Shown piece by piece: positions 24,155-37,127 of a stretch of DNA of 64,000 nucleotides. Numbering within the stretch: the first letter of the stretch is position 1; every line of letters begins with the position of its first letter. The stretch is from contig OU342631.1 in assembly GCA_910589415.1 (NCBI GenBank), positions 12,896,001 through 12,960,000 on the forward strand, written 5' to 3'. A program made the translations under genes and the position numbers. This DNA comes from Malachius bipustulatus (Eukaryota > Arthropoda > Insecta > Coleoptera > Melyridae). The notes below the pieces were generated by a model, which searched no databases, was not told where the DNA came from, and was given only the letters and a program-made list of their open reading frames with translations.

Positions 24155-24890
24155 ACCGTCTTGCGCATTAATCGCAGAAATAGTGTATTTTTATGCGTTG
24201 ATACCACTTTTGGTAGTTGAAATTTTTCTGGGTTCTTGAAGTTGTTTATACTGTGCTGTGAGAATGTCAGTTTATTAATTCCTTTGAAAACGCTCCCTAA
24301 TAAAAATACCCTTTGTTTCGTCCTTGGCGAATAATTTGTTTCGTATTCTCTAAGATACTACCGTCTCCTACCCCTTCCTCTCCCTTTACACATCGGGAAG
24401 AAGGAAAAGGACACCTGACCGGAGAGACCACACAAAGAGTCGAGGTTTAACATCGAGAGAGAGTAGAACCCGACAGAGTGCCGTTCGTACCAAACTCGTC
24501 GATGCTGGTGATACGGGAACGGGATACCTAGTTCTTTAATTAAAAAAGGAAGCGGTATAATAAGTAGTGCAACAATCGTGGGTACCTACATAGTGGAGCA
24601 AAGTGAACAATAATAATAGTTACAACATCTCGCAAATTAAAACAAGTGCCCCTTCTAGTCGGACAAGACACAAGGTCAGTAAATTTTAATTAATTGTGTT
24701 CCTGTCAATCATTGGCAATTATAGCCTGGTCCTTCAATCATCCTATAAATTTTGATCCTTGTCATTACGTGGCGTTTTGTCATTAGCCCCTTTCAGGATC
24801 GAATCGCGTCGTTTAACATTTTTGGCTCTTCGACGGGAGTTAACACCCTTTTTGAGCGAATTTCTACCTACGCCACTGGCAAACTTATGA
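24155..24890 (+). mobile_element. Hairpin family, copy D, old and interrupted
   Basis: It starts ACCGTCTTGCGCATTAATCG and GTGTATTTTTATGCG like copies A-C, then diverges. After the solo LTR at 24314-24845 it resumes with TACGCCACTGGCAAACTTA, which corresponds to the CACGCCACTGGCTTA module. The 3' hairpin was not found, so it is a truncated or decayed member. Confidence 0.6.
24314..24845 (-). mobile_element. Solo LTR (532 bp), family S, copy 1
   Basis: It begins TGTTTCGTCC and ends GGGAGTTAACA, that is TG...CA on the other strand. A perfect five-base target duplication CCCTT lies at 24309-24313 and 24846-24850. It is the inverted homologue of 48864-49413. No internal region flanks it, so it is a solo LTR left by recombination between the two LTRs of a full element. 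Confidence 0.85.
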
Positions 24891-26374
24891 GTAGAACGCA
24901 AAATATTTGTTTCTATGAAGTTTTCAGTTTGTCGCTAAATGCTACCACTTATTTTTAATTATTTTTGATCGAGAAAGAAAATATTTTGGTCCCTTGAAAA
25001 AAGCACATTTTTTCATTGGTTTTATACAACCTAAAGGCTCCTACTTTCATCTGGTTTTTTATTATGGCAGGTATGCAAAGTTGAGAAATGAGAAATATTT
25101 TTTATTGATCTTTAAGGTTAAATTATTCCATTGGAAATGTAATGTTTGTGACTTAGACAACGTCGTTTGTTTATTAGTGTGATAATAATTTGAATAGTAT
25201 CAACAAATTGATAAAAAATAAGGAAAACAAGCCAGACTGGAATAATTAAAGAACATGTAGAAGTCAATAGGTATAGGTACGGTTGTATTCGGTACAGTCA
25301 TGGAGGAGGAGAAGCTGTGTAAAATATACTCAAACAATGATCAATAAATGAACGAATTTCTAATTAACTTTACTCCCAACCCAACACTTCTCCATAAAAA
25401 AATGCCCTAAGGTTCTCGCGCCTCACCCTGTAGGTATAGGTACCTGTAAATGGAGACGGTAGGTATACACATATGTGTAATAAAAGGATGATTTGTGATA
25501 TCCGGATGCGAAATTGGGATCAGGATTGGGATCGGGATAAATCAATCGGAAGGGGATGTAATGTAAACTGTATTTAATAGCTGGGAGAATCGGGATAATA
25601 TGTACATGGAAACACCGTCGGACGTCATCTGTCGACTGGAACCCCCCACTGTTTATCTTGTTACCGTTTTAGTGGCAACCTTATTTCGGAGTTTATAGGT
25701 CAGGATGAGCAATTACGCTTTTATGTCCCGTTTCGATTCATATACCTCATCTTTCATCATTCAACACGGAGCATAGTAATAATAATAATATAACTGCGGT
25801 CCGTCCCTCCGAATGACCGATTTCAAAAGGGATACCATATAATACTACTGGAAATGGCGTCGCTTTCTCTCTAAATTTTATGCGGTTGATGTTCGGTTTA
25901 CTGCCATCGGCTCGATTTTGTTTATTTGCTCCAGAACCAACAAGCTGGTTATCGTGGATCATAGAAATGTAACCTTTTTGCTAATGTAATATGTCTCTCA
26001 TCTCGACGACTTACGTTATGCACATCTGAATGAATTTTTAGCGACATGGTCCGAATATCAAAATCCGCGCTTGGTAGCTTATACCGACAATGATACGCTA
26101 CTGTGTTTCTTCTAGTTCTTCTATTAAAAAGGTGTTATATAAATATAAACTGTGTTGATAAATAAATATTAGTACCAAGTATTTTTTAAATAAATAATAA
26201 GGCAATAATATATCAAGCATTTCAAAATAAAAATTCCTGTATCTTCGTCACATCACCACCCAATAAGTTTTGAAATATTTATTTCTGTTTAAGAGACGTT
26301 CGAAAGTAACATTAACAGTGTCACCCAGCTTATCAACAATTATTGCTTCTGTAATAATATGAACCAATAATATA
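24891..26374. other. Unassigned DNA, about 1.5 kb
   Basis: Contains short GGTAGGTA and GGGATCGGGAT words and an (AAT)n run near 25778. No gene or element was recognised. Confidence 0.5.
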
Positions 26375-27068
26375 CAGGGTGATTCATGATCAATGTGACA
26401 GTTAAATGCCAGATAGAGGACAAAAAAATTTTTGCACAGGTACAACGATACACTCAGGTGACCGCAAATTGAAAATCCAGGACCGTACTTGAAAAGAAAT
26501 TGGTTGCACTTTTTGATAGAAGAGTACATTTTCCATTGGAATTTCGGGAAAAAACGTGAAACCATTTATTTCTTTTCAAATACGGTCCTGGGCTATTCGA
26601 AACACCCTGTTAGAGGTGTGCCGGATAGTTGTTTTCACTTAATAGTCCCGGCTGTTCCGATTCGAGATATGACGTTCCACATAACAGTTCCTAAATAACG
26701 AGAGATACCAAGATAATGAAGATGTTCGAGTTTTGCATGGTTCCTGGAAATATTGGTTTGGAATAATTCTTATGATGAAATATAGCAGATAAAGCGACAT
26801 CTACAATAGTCACTTTTGGAACTAAAAATACTGGCTTACTTACTGCATCTGAGCTACGTGTAACTGATAGTGGAATCGTAACAGCTAAGATATGTAAAAG
26901 CAACAATTGGAACAGACTGTTCCACAGGAAAAATAGTTCCAATACAATATTTTTCTACACCCTGTATCTTCGTACCTGTTGTCAAAAAAAATATCACGAT
27001 TTAGACTTGCCTCGAGGTCCTCTACCCGACATTTAACAACGTCGCCACATTAGTCATGAATCACCCTG
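26375..27068. mobile_element. MITE, 694 bp, TA target
   Basis: Inverted ends CAGGGTGATTCATGA and TCATGAATCACCCTG are bounded by TATA on both sides. Similarity of the two ends continues imperfectly for about 60 bases (shared AAATG-C-G-TAGAGGAC). A smaller internal palindrome pairs 26479-26500 with 26567-26588. It has no transposase. The CAGGGTG ends and TA duplication suggest mobilisation by a Tc1/mariner-type transposase. Confidence 0.8.
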
Positions 27069-27585
27069 TATATCAGCTCCGGATTCCGGTGCGAGCTCAA
27101 GTATCCGAAGACCGCAGCAATAATGCATCGCAGAAATCGAGGCAACGACGAGGAGAATGGATATTGTCGTGACGCTTATTCGTGACCAGGCGATATTTCG
27201 CCGCCCCCCGTTCAACAGGTACGGCCCCCGATGCAGGCAGACTGGCGCGGGAGCGGCGTTGCCGGTCTAGAGATTTCCTCCAGTCAGTTATTCACCCCCC
27301 AGGATTTTGATCCTATGGAACCTTTCGAGACACGTATTGATACGCGAGTGCGAGAACTCTCAAGAATTGTTTGGAATTGGCTTTAGGCTTTAGCCTAAAA
27401 CAAAACTGACGTTATTTTTCTTCTTCTTCTTTTGTTCGGGTCAATTCTAGATCTATTTGAATCTGGAGTGAACTGAGGTTGCGCGGAACGTAGCGAATTA
27501 GCCGTTTGCAAAATAAATATAACACTGTTTGCCATGTATGCTGAGTGCTATTAGAGAGGTCAACTTCTAGGTATGTTCAGTGCCA
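27069..27585. other. Unassigned DNA
   Basis: No coding or repeat content was recognised; GC content is slightly higher near 27180-27290. Confidence 0.45.
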
Positions 27586-28320
27586 AGCCTGAGGAAGTTG
27601 TATTACGACGGGGTCTTGAGACTCGATATGCCGGGAGGAGTGGACAGGATACACTCGATTCACCGAAAAAAAAAACAGAGCTGATAAGAGAAAAAGCTTA
27701 TACACATACCTAGTCATAGAAATAAGTCTTGATGAGTCTTGACGTCGAATAAAGGACTTTAGTTTGCTCCAGAACAAACCGACGCCGTCCTTCCTAGTCG
27801 GAAGATGAAAATTGTTAGAGATGGAGGTGGAGGCCATGGGAATTAGTGTGAAAACCTCAAAAGGAAACGAAGTACCTAGGCGTGCATTTTGATAGGAATA
27901 TCTCAATGAAAGCCCATGCAATAAGTTCCGTATAAAAGGCAGAGACAAAGTAACGGCAAACTTGAGGGGATTAATGCCCAACTTCATCGGTAGTGCACTC
28001 CACAGTCTTCTACGCCTTAAAATTAAATGAATCTGCGTTAAAGCTTACCTGCGCCGTATTAAGCGAACTGAAAACGAAAGATGTCCGTACTGCAGGGAAA
28101 AGGATACAGCCGAACATGTGGGAATGAAAGGCCCAGAAGATGGACAACTGACAGCCACAACATGGAAATAGGGGAAAATAAGAAGAAATAGGGGAGAAAA
28201 TAACAGCAAACAATATAGTGAAACAAGCACTACTGTCCAAGGAAAATTGGAACCTCCATGGTCCATGGAAATAAGACCATGAAAGAGAGCGAGGAAGACC
28301 AGCTGTCATATTGTCATAGC
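27586..28320 (+). pseudogene. R1-like LINE, RT C-terminus and 3' zinc region
   Basis: Reading the three plus frames in turn recovers an R1-type tail. KLYYDGVLRLDMPGGV lies near 27593, a YLGVHFDRNISMKAHA segment lies near 27870-27920, and ENERCPYCREKDTAEH lies near 28065-28115; the last is the CCHC motif after RT in R1 elements. Several stops and frame changes separate the blocks, and the YADD catalytic region is missing after the first block. It is a 5'-truncated dead copy. Confidence 0.8.
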
Positions 28321-28397
28321 TGTCATATATTATGAAGACAGAGTCACTGTTCCGTAGTAGCAATGCCACAGCAAATCCGGAACACTGATGAAATATC

Positions 28398-28420
28398 GGG
28401 GGGGGGGGGGGGGGGGGGGG
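28398..28420. repeat. Poly-G run of 23
   Basis: Uninterrupted G homopolymer. Its true length may be uncertain for sequencing reasons. Confidence 0.8.
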
Positions 28421-29196
28421 TATGTGCAAAAAAGAATCGAGTGATTATTATAGTGATTGTTACGATCAGTGATTCAGTGATTCACAAAACCTGGAGCCAT
28501 CAATCGAGAGACCAACTTCAAATAATGACGTTTGGATCAAGATTCATCAAAGCAAATGTAGCAGAAACGATTTGTCACAAGTGTAACAAATAATATAATA
28601 AGACAGGGTCGTCGTAAATTCGGGGTTATATTTTGACAAATTGTATGCGACGAGCGTCAATATTACCATAAAATCAAGTGGAGTGTTAGAGAAAGGCTGG
28701 ATTGATTATTGGTTATAGAACTCACGTCATGCAATAATCATGAGCGCATCAATTTTTCTTCACAGCCGCGAGTTTTATGTTTATAAACTAGTCTAATTTA
28801 CATGCGCAAATAACGAATTAATTTTAAATCATCTCGTAAAACAAAGAGAAATCGCTAGTTCTGTTACTTTCCTGGACGCATCAGATCGAAAGTTACGACC
28901 AGGACCAGAACCGGGGAGTCACAGCGCTCGGAGTTGTTAATCTGGAACCATCATAAATTCCACGGAGTGTTTAATAAATTCTGTCGTTTTTATGACGAAT
29001 CCTGAATTTAATTTCCTGTAAAGCTGGCGGTTCGGTCGTGTTCGGGTGAAGGAATAAAAAGACCAAACCTCGACGTTGCATTTAAACCTGTTGACAATAA
29101 AAATGATTTAACTGCTCGTCAATGCGCTGATGACAAGTCTGTTTATTGAAGTGATCGGGCTTAATTTTTGCTGCGACGAGCTTCATGTCATAGCTA
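28421..29196. other. Unassigned DNA
   Basis: No protein similarity or repeat was recognised. Confidence 0.5.
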
Positions 29197-31064
29197 TTAG
29201 TGTATTTTTTAATAAAAAAATACACTATTGAGGACGACATCACTTTTCGAAAATCACCCAAACTCATCAAATGTCCACCGATCATGACCCCCAGATCACG
29301 AAAAAGTGGTTTTCCAAAATTCACCTGCCCACGATATATATATATATATTTATATATATATTTATATATATATATATTTATATATATATTTATATATATA
29401 TATATTTCTCCAAAATCGCGAAATTTCGATTTTAAAAACGCTCCTGTAGCTTTATCTTTCAAGATTAGTGAATGAAATTTTGGATCCTTGTAAAGCCTTA
29501 GAACGACGTTAGATTTTCGTTGAAAAAAATTCCTAAAGTCGCGTTACTTCTACAGGGTGTCCTTTCAAAATTCCCCATATCCCGTTTTTGTCATCTCATT
29601 TCAGGTCGCAGTTTTCAATCTAGGGGACTGAAATTTTTGTGGGAGTAAGATATATATAAGAACTGGTCTGGTATTGTACTTGAGCAAAATCGATCGAGCC
29701 GTTTCAAAATGGCGGCCATTTTAATTTTTGGAAAAAGGACTATTTTTTGAACCCCTGTATAAGCTAGATAGAAAAAGAGTTTTATATCAAATTCACAATA
29801 TTGGAAGTAAATGACTTGAAATTTAATTTCATGCAACAAAATTTGCATTTTTTCTATTAATAAGCCAGTGGCGTGGGTAGGAAAAGGGTAAAAATGGCTA
29901 AATTTGTCCAACAATTTATGAGCACATTTTTGAAGTAATTAAACTGAAATTTTTACAGTAGACAACTATACTAATAGACTTCAACCCTTGAGAATTTCAA
30001 AAAGTAAATAAGAAAAATGGCGGAGATATTCGATTTTTTTTACATGATGTTTTTTTTAAATTAATTTCTCTAAATTTTTAAAAACGCCCTGTAGCTTCAT
30101 CTTTCAAGATTAATGAACGAAATTTTTTACTCTTATAAACCTTAGGGCTGACGTTTGATTTTCGTAAAAAACATTTTCCTAGAGTTGTGTTACTTCTACA
30201 GGATGTCCCTCCGAATTTCAGAAAAAAAAACCGTCCGTGAGGCACGGTTTCTGGTCGAAGTTTTCAATCTAGAGCGCTGAAATTTTTTTGGTAGTAAGAT
30301 ACCCTCAAGTAGTCGTCTACTGTATTTGAGTAAAATAGGTAAAGACATTCCAAAATGGCGGCCTTTTCAATTTTTGGAAAATGGCTAGATTTTGAACCCC
30401 TAAATAGGCAAGATCAAAAACTTTTAAACAAAATTAACAAGATTGGAATAAACTTATTTGAAAGTTGAGCTAATGCAATACAATTTGCATCATTTCTATT
30501 AATAAGCCAGAGGCGTGGGTAGGAAAAGGGTAAAAATGTCTACATTTCTATAAACATTCATGAGCTTATTTTTGAAGGAATAGAACGGAAATTTTGATAG
30601 TAGACAACTATACTAATAGCATTTAACCTTCAAAAATTTCAAGAAGCAAATATAAAAATGGCGGAGATATATTCTAATATTTTTAAATGATGTTTATTCC
30701 TCTAAAATTTCAAACTTTCGGTTTTCAAAACTCTCCTTTCAGTTTTTTCCGAATTTATTAAAGGTAGTGTAAAAAATAGTATTTTTCAAGTAAAGTTAGC
30801 CAGTGGCGGGCATAGGAAAAGGGACAAAATTGTAAAATTTTGCGCCAATTTTTTTGATTTTTAAATTTAAAAATCCATTCTAAGGCACGTGTTGAAACGA
30901 AATGAAATGAAATTATCACAGAAAATTTTTCACATTAAAGCACTACGCTAACATGACATGACTATGGAAAATTTCAGAAAGCCAATAATTTAAAAAGCGG
31001 TGAAAATATTCATAATTGAATCGCATAAAAATACACTATTTCTGCGATTGATGCGCAAGAAGGT
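29197..31064 (-). mobile_element. Hairpin family, copy B (1868 bp)
   Basis: Same ends as copies A and C in inverted orientation: ACCTTCTTGCGCATCAA at 31064 and the hairpin with CACTAA at 29197-29226. The sequence is almost letter-for-letter that of copy C, apart from the foldback element present only in C. The length agrees closely with copy C after subtracting the insert (about 1870). It has no target duplication and no coding potential. Confidence 0.8.
29335..29406. repeat. (TA)n/ATATAAAT array of copy B
   Basis: Alternating TA with periodic TTT interruptions. In frame it gives a spurious Tyr-Ile-rich reading frame. Confidence 0.9.
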
Positions 31065-33084
31065 TTTTTTTATTTACACGTAGCAACAGGAGTTTGATGC
31101 AGTCGATCGCGGTTTGATTACAATCACCAATCACCAATCACGACAATGACTGCAGCATACTATTTTATATTTTTCTAAGGATCATTTGATTTACTCTTCA
31201 GGATTTTTTCAGTTCACTGATACTAAGGGTTTATTTATTTATTTATTTTTATTCAGACAGTTAATTCAATTTCACTGTTATTATTTCATCTCCCTTCATG
31301 CGCCTATCAGGTTTTGAGAGTGAGCTGCTTTTAGGATCGACGTAATTACCGTCATTTATACCTGTCTATCATGTATCAGCTCCATTGTCCGTCAATGCGA
31401 TTGACGTTTGCGGACTTCTCAACCACGAGATTCGTATTTTAATATTTGTAGTATATCATATCTTCCATATATTCATGTCACGTTGTACTTTAAAATACCC
31501 GTGCAGAAACCGATTCGCTGCTGTTGATGCACTATGAACATTCAGTGATTGAACCGTGATTTTATAGCCTTTCCGGAAAATGATTCGTCTTCCTCGGGAA
31601 CCTTAGAGTTGAGTGTTCTCTGTATTAACCCAGCCTGTGTAATTCAATTTATTTTTATTCATTTAAAAATTTTACGTTAATCAAGGGACATTAAATAACG
31701 TCAAAGATTCTTTTATTCTAGATATGTAATTACTTTCTACCTCTCGCATTCCACTTACATTATAGATGATACGACTCGTTCAGTTTTAACATAATTGTTG
31801 GGTGTGCTGATGCTGGAATCTAAAACAAGATTGCTGATTTCCAGACTTTGTTCTCAGGTTGCGGATTCGTATAAATAGCTAGGTCACATGGGATATCTGG
31901 AGATTGTATCCCGTAACAGCTTTCCAGATTATCGATCTATTTCGCAAGATTGTAACAAAAGGATAGTACCATAATATACCTGATGGCAACTTGGTTTTTT
32001 GAATCGTCCTACAAAAACCTATTATATAAAAGAAAAAAACTTCTAGCGAAATTTAGGCCTTGTAAAGAGGATCGAATCATTGTAGATAAAAATCGAAAGA
32101 AACTCGATCATAAACATCCATAAGTCACGTCGTCGAAATAGATTTGTAGCTGACCAGAGCTCTTCCATTGTATATCTTGTAAAACAGGCGGATATTGCCA
32201 TCACCGATGTCGCACTTATTTCAGCTGAAACGGCTGAAACGGCTGAAAAGGGATACGGAATTGAATCCTGACAATAGGATAGTTTGAAATGGGAAGATCG
32301 TGTGTTCTCTGATTCTCTTTTTGTTTCAGTAAAAAAGCGACTTTGTACAGACAGTCAAAGTCTACAAGTAGATAAGGAATGGATAAAAAATGATTTATTA
32401 TCTCTATGGAATTCTTTGCCGTCTATCTCATAACTTATTATTGTTCTTATTTTACTCATAATTTCTATTAAGAAGAACTGTTTTTGAGAAGAAAAACGTT
32501 TTAGCAGAGAAATTTTTTAAAGCCTGTGAAACAGTCAGTCTGTTCAGCTGGAATTACACAGGTACATACATTTTTCTCCTAAATCTGCCGGTTTCAAATT
32601 AAATTGGAAATAAATTAGAGACAGATTTGGGGATCCATTGAAGCGGTTCATACCGCCAGAACCCGCAAGATTATTCTACATTTTACTTTTTACCCGACGT
32701 TTGTATTTTAGAAACTGCTAAAGAAAGCAGCGCAACGCTCCCAAGGAACGAATTGAGTTTTTCAAGAATTCCTGTTTGCGGCAATTTAAAGGAAATGGAT
32801 TTTATTCCGGAGAAGCTTACGAACTCCCTCCCGTCGACTGCCAGGCTGCAGTAATGAAGCTTTTCTCATAGGAAACTCTCTCTTTACCGGAAAAGTCTTG
32901 CTTGTTTATGTATCTGCCCGGATTCATATCTACTCGGTTATCGCCCGAACATCTGAAAGTTTTATGGAGTAAAATTCCCACTGCAATCGCTCTCAGTTTT
33001 ATTTTTGGAGTTTTATTGGGAATTACTACTTAACTCACTTACAGGGTGTCAGTTTTTTTTTAATTACACTAATGATTATTTGTT
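31065..33084. other. Unassigned DNA, about 2 kb
   Basis: A (TTTA)n patch lies near 31230-31250 and a small GGCTGAAAC repeat near 32225-32255. No gene was recognised. Confidence 0.5.
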
Positions 33085-33790
33085 TATTATGGCTGGGGAA
33101 GTATAAAATCGATTAGAGCTCACTCCCGAAAAGCTCATTCTCTTTATTTATGTGTGGGTTGCTATGTCTTTTCTTTACAGGTACTAAAGGGTTTGAAAAA
33201 GACTAACGTTAAAATGTGATGTTACCACAATAGAAGAGATTTAGTTCTCAGCTTTCAACTCACAAGCAAATGCTTGATTTACATTTACATATTGTCGTTC
33301 TGTTATCCACGTAGCTAGGTTTTCTTTGCCGCATTCTTTCCTAGCTGTCCCCCTTTCGAATCTGGCTCTCGTTAAATTTACAGGTTAGGTACGTTAATTT
33401 TTCACATCAAAAATTGTTGTTGAATATATCTCCTTCCTCCCAATAATTGGCTAACTTGAGTAGTTTCGTAGCGTTTGCTACGAACGAACAAAGTGGGGTT
33501 ACAACACAACGTGAGGTAAATCCACTGACTAGACGATCACAACCGCTGGTGAAATCATGGGTTTCAGTTTTACAAAGATTTGAAGCTAGCAGAGATTCAA
33601 GACGGGAGAAATTTCGATCAATTCAAATAATCTCAAAGACTTCAGGGCGGGGTAACCTCAAATTAATTCTGAGAAGGCAGGGCGGGGTTCAACAGAGATT
33701 TTCATGACAGACTAGTTGCCAGCTAAAACGTCACCGGGGTTCTTCTTTTTAAATAATAAAGTTAGGCCTCTGTTGGCAGACATTTTAGTG
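33085..33790. repeat. Composite-family copy
   Basis: It matches 21190-22000 block by block: an ATCGATTAG unit, TTTCTTTACAGGTACTAAA, GACTAACGTTAAAATG, AAGAGATTTAGTTCTCA, CAAGCAAATGCTTGATT, GCTACGAACGAAC, then TTCATGACAGACTAG and GGGGTTCTTCTTTTT. The 86-codon frame at 33447-33707 falls inside and is probably not a gene. Confidence 0.65.
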
Positions 33791-36429
33791 ACCAGGATAC
33801 ATTAATCAATTGAGTTCATTAAATTTATAATTCCGAAATTTGGCTCCAAAATAAAATGTGTTGAAACGTTTTAAGTTTATAATTTGTAATTTACAAAATT
33901 TATTTTTAACAAAATCATAAAAATAGCAAAACCTACCTCTGAGCTCTCTAATTCTCAAATAATAAAACTAAAAAATATAGTCATTTAGAATTAATCGCTT
34001 AATTAATTATTTAATTAAATTATTTAATTGATTAATTTAATTAATTAATTAATTAATTAGAATTAAATGGATATGCCAAAATCTCACAATATCCATTTTA
34101 GACTTAACTCTGGTCCTTTGATTCTCTCTCTTTCAGTTTCTTATTGCTGCTTCTCTCGAAATTCCTTTTCCTGATTTTGTAATTCTCTCTCTATCTCTTC
34201 GTCTGTCCCTGCTTCTTATCCCATTTACAAACAATTATCAAACTTCCATCTCTGTTTCTCTCGCAGCATCTCCAAAATAAAGTAACTTTAAATGTCAAAG
34301 TTGGATGGAGGATTCTCTTGTGTCTCCAGTCACTACCGTTGTTTATCTCGGGCGCCTACCTTTATTTTCTCTTTCTTCGCGGATGTACAAGTAAATAAGT
34401 CCAACTGTCTAAAAATGATTTATGGATTGTAAAAACAAATGAGAAACAAATGATAAGTTCATATATATTTAGAAAATAAATAGAGAAGTTCCATTCTAAA
34501 GTTTCCATTATAAAACTGTTTCAATGAGCCAGATTCTCCGCGAGAAAACCTCCAGAACGTTTCATATTTCATCAACAAATCTTACTGAACAGGAACCTGT
34601 CACTGGATTAACGAAATCTCTCCTCTCGTTTCCCTCCGTTCTCATCTTTGCAAAAACAAAACCCAACTTACATTGTCTCAACAGTTCGTTTAAATCTTTT
34701 ATACAGCTACTTTCCGAGTCTCCCGCTCGCTATGGACTTCTCCCCGGACTTTTTTTTGCCAGACAGTTTGTTAACAATGAATTCCAGGTCCGCAAGGGCC
34801 CTTCATCAACTGATGAAGCAGGGAGACGCGGGCGGGGAAATGATGGACAAAATAAATAACGATGCCCGAGCACGAATATCCCGTGTCCAGAAATATAAAG
34901 TGAGAGGAAATTGTAACATGAAGTCCCCGGGCGTGCCCGAACCCCCTCCCGGTCGTATCACTCTTGGAGAGCATCTGGGATCTGAACACTCGTCAAATAA
35001 ACACGAGCATCCATCTGGGTATTGAATCAGGTCGAGTGTGAAATTCAAAAAATACGGAACAGGGACGTCTCAGTTCTTGTGTGAATTCTGCTCAGATCTA
35101 TCCCGCTATTATATTATGTATTAGGTATACGGTACATTTCATCCTTCTTACTGACATAATGTTATAATGTGATTAATATAAATAATTTAAAGGATACCTA
35201 CCTACGTTACAAGAAGGAAAATATTTATAACGCTTGATAAGATTACAAGTTTTATCTCGCTTTGGATTTGAACGGTTTGGATTTCAGAGTTACACAGAGA
35301 GTGAAAAACGGACGCCCTTGTTGACGATGAGAGAATCTCAAGATTGAACGGAATCGACGTGGATATAAAAGGGCAGGTTGGCTATAAGTTTCCAAGTCAA
35401 ATCTGCGACAGAATCAGAAATCATGATTTCTCTCTCGTCGATTGACGAGAGAAGGAGAGAGAGGAGATCGAACGCCTACATGTTCAAATTGCGGCGAATA
35501 TTTCACATTACTGTCGCATATACGTTTATGTGCATGTAATGTAACTACCTATTGGCCTCTTGGTCAAAATGTTGCGCGAATAATCCGGTTGGTCACAGGA
35601 GTTTACGGCGTCCGGATCGATCTACTCGAACCTGGAGGCAAACTCCACTCAGATCAACGAGAAATAATCAACCGGTCGGAATAATTCAAGGGAGCGGTTG
35701 TAGTAAACTCCCTTCGATTAGGTATTATAGTGGTCGATCGTAAAGTGCCCTAGTAACAGTAACGCTGCCGGGCTGCTGAGGCTAGTTTGATCTTTGCTCG
35801 CTTTATGAGCTTCCGTTCTTGAATGTGCTGGAAAAATTAGCTTGGGAATTGTTTTGAGTTTAGAGTTGGTTATCAACTCATTTTAACTTCAAATGCATTC
35901 CCGTGTTAAACTTTCCAATACTCTCAGAAGGAGGTTAATTTTTCTTCAGCGCAATGCGTTGTTACTAAAGTGAAGCGTTTCATCTCGAGAACGTATATGA
36001 ACAGGTATCAAGTCCTGATTTGCCATGTTCTAATACAAGCAATGACGCATTTCCAATCTTATGCAGCATGCTCGGGGTGGTATCGTTAGTGAATAGCTTT
36101 CGACATAATGGCCTTGAAATATTCAGCAAAATAAGCCCAAAATTGATGAAAGTTTTGAAAAATCTATTTAAAGTAGTCACCACTAGAAATTTGCATATGA
36201 AAAATCACTTTGATGGGAGGGATTGCCTGCATATGAACTTCGAACCTTCAGAATCTCAAATATGACTATCTACTCTGTTCTACTCTGTTTTTTCTACTCT
36301 GTTCGTTGGTAAGTACATTAAAATGTACCACAGGATCACATTGATCTTCATTCTCGTGTTATGGTACCAGTTGTATTTTATATGCCTTCCCGGCGATGTA
36401 AGATGTAAGTGTCTTATAGCTGCAGAGTA
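33791..36429. other. Unassigned DNA, about 2.6 kb
   Basis: An (AATT)n palindromic run lies near 34000-34062. Overlapping frames at 34524-35048 are GC-richer than their surroundings but show no motif, conserved start or splice signals that I could support. Confidence 0.45.
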
Positions 36430-37127
36430 TTATTGGTCTTAATGGGATTCCTTCTTATGTACTTTTGGCAACCCGTAAAATGTCGGAGGTATTAACTTGT
36501 AAGTATAATATGTAGAAAATTTGTCCCCTATTTCTGCCATAATATCCGTCATGAGCCTCTGATTTTGTTTCTGCAACATCATTGGTGGATCCGCTTTATT
36601 AATTTCCCTGTAGATATACTCATTATCCAGTAGTTCTTCCAGTTTTTTTCTGTAATAATAACCTTTTGAATGACCGTCATGTTATTGGTGTCTGAACTTA
36701 ATGGTACCATTAGACTTCTCGGAATGATACTACGAAGAATGAATATGGACAGAAAATACTTGGAATTATCAAAAAACGAAAGTTACCTTGGACATAAGTA
36801 CAAGAGGCAGAAGATACGAGTTCCTAGGAGTGATAATGGGGGGTAAGGTTAAGGGTAGAAGAAGACCGGGCAAAAGACAGTTCTCATGGCTAAGAAATGC
36901 GAGAGACTAGACTGGTAAAAATTTACAGCCACTTTAAGAATAGCACAGGTCAGAGAACGAACTGCCGAAGTTGTAGCCAACCTTCTAACAGAAGACGACA
37001 ACTTAAGAAGAAGAATAACACAACCTCAGATGGTCTGGTAAAGACAACAAAATTCACGTTTCGCTGAAATTTCAGTTTTAATCAACCTCCACATCGATCA
37101 AGAAGTATTATTCAATGGGATTCCTTC
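36430..37127 (-). pseudogene. Penelope-like RT fragment, copy 1, split by an RTE
   Basis: On the minus strand the segment 36454-36477 encodes YGLPKVHK, the signature of Penelope-like RTs, preceded by a KLIPPT stretch. Upstream, a region with YREI and P-MMLQKQNQ resembles the conserved linker before it. A frameshift follows the signature and stops are present. Bases 36714-37015 are a separate RTE insertion; the copy resumes at 37016 and runs into copy 2 head to tail. Confidence 0.7.
36714..37015 (+). pseudogene. RTE-type LINE 3' fragment inserted in copy 1
   Basis: Across frames one reads RGRRYEFL, GGKVKGRRRPGKRQFSWLRN and a following VVANLL-ED-like tail, the conserved C-terminus of RTE/BovB-like LINE proteins. 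It ends in AAGAAGAAGAATAA, a short-repeat tail typical of RTE elements. The paralogous Penelope-like copy at 38006-38400 lacks it, so the insertion is bounded by comparison. Confidence 0.75.

Noticed and set aside
34524..35048. Several overlapping frames up to 125 codons
   Set aside because: No conserved motif or consistent frame; could be a real exon but nothing supports choosing one.
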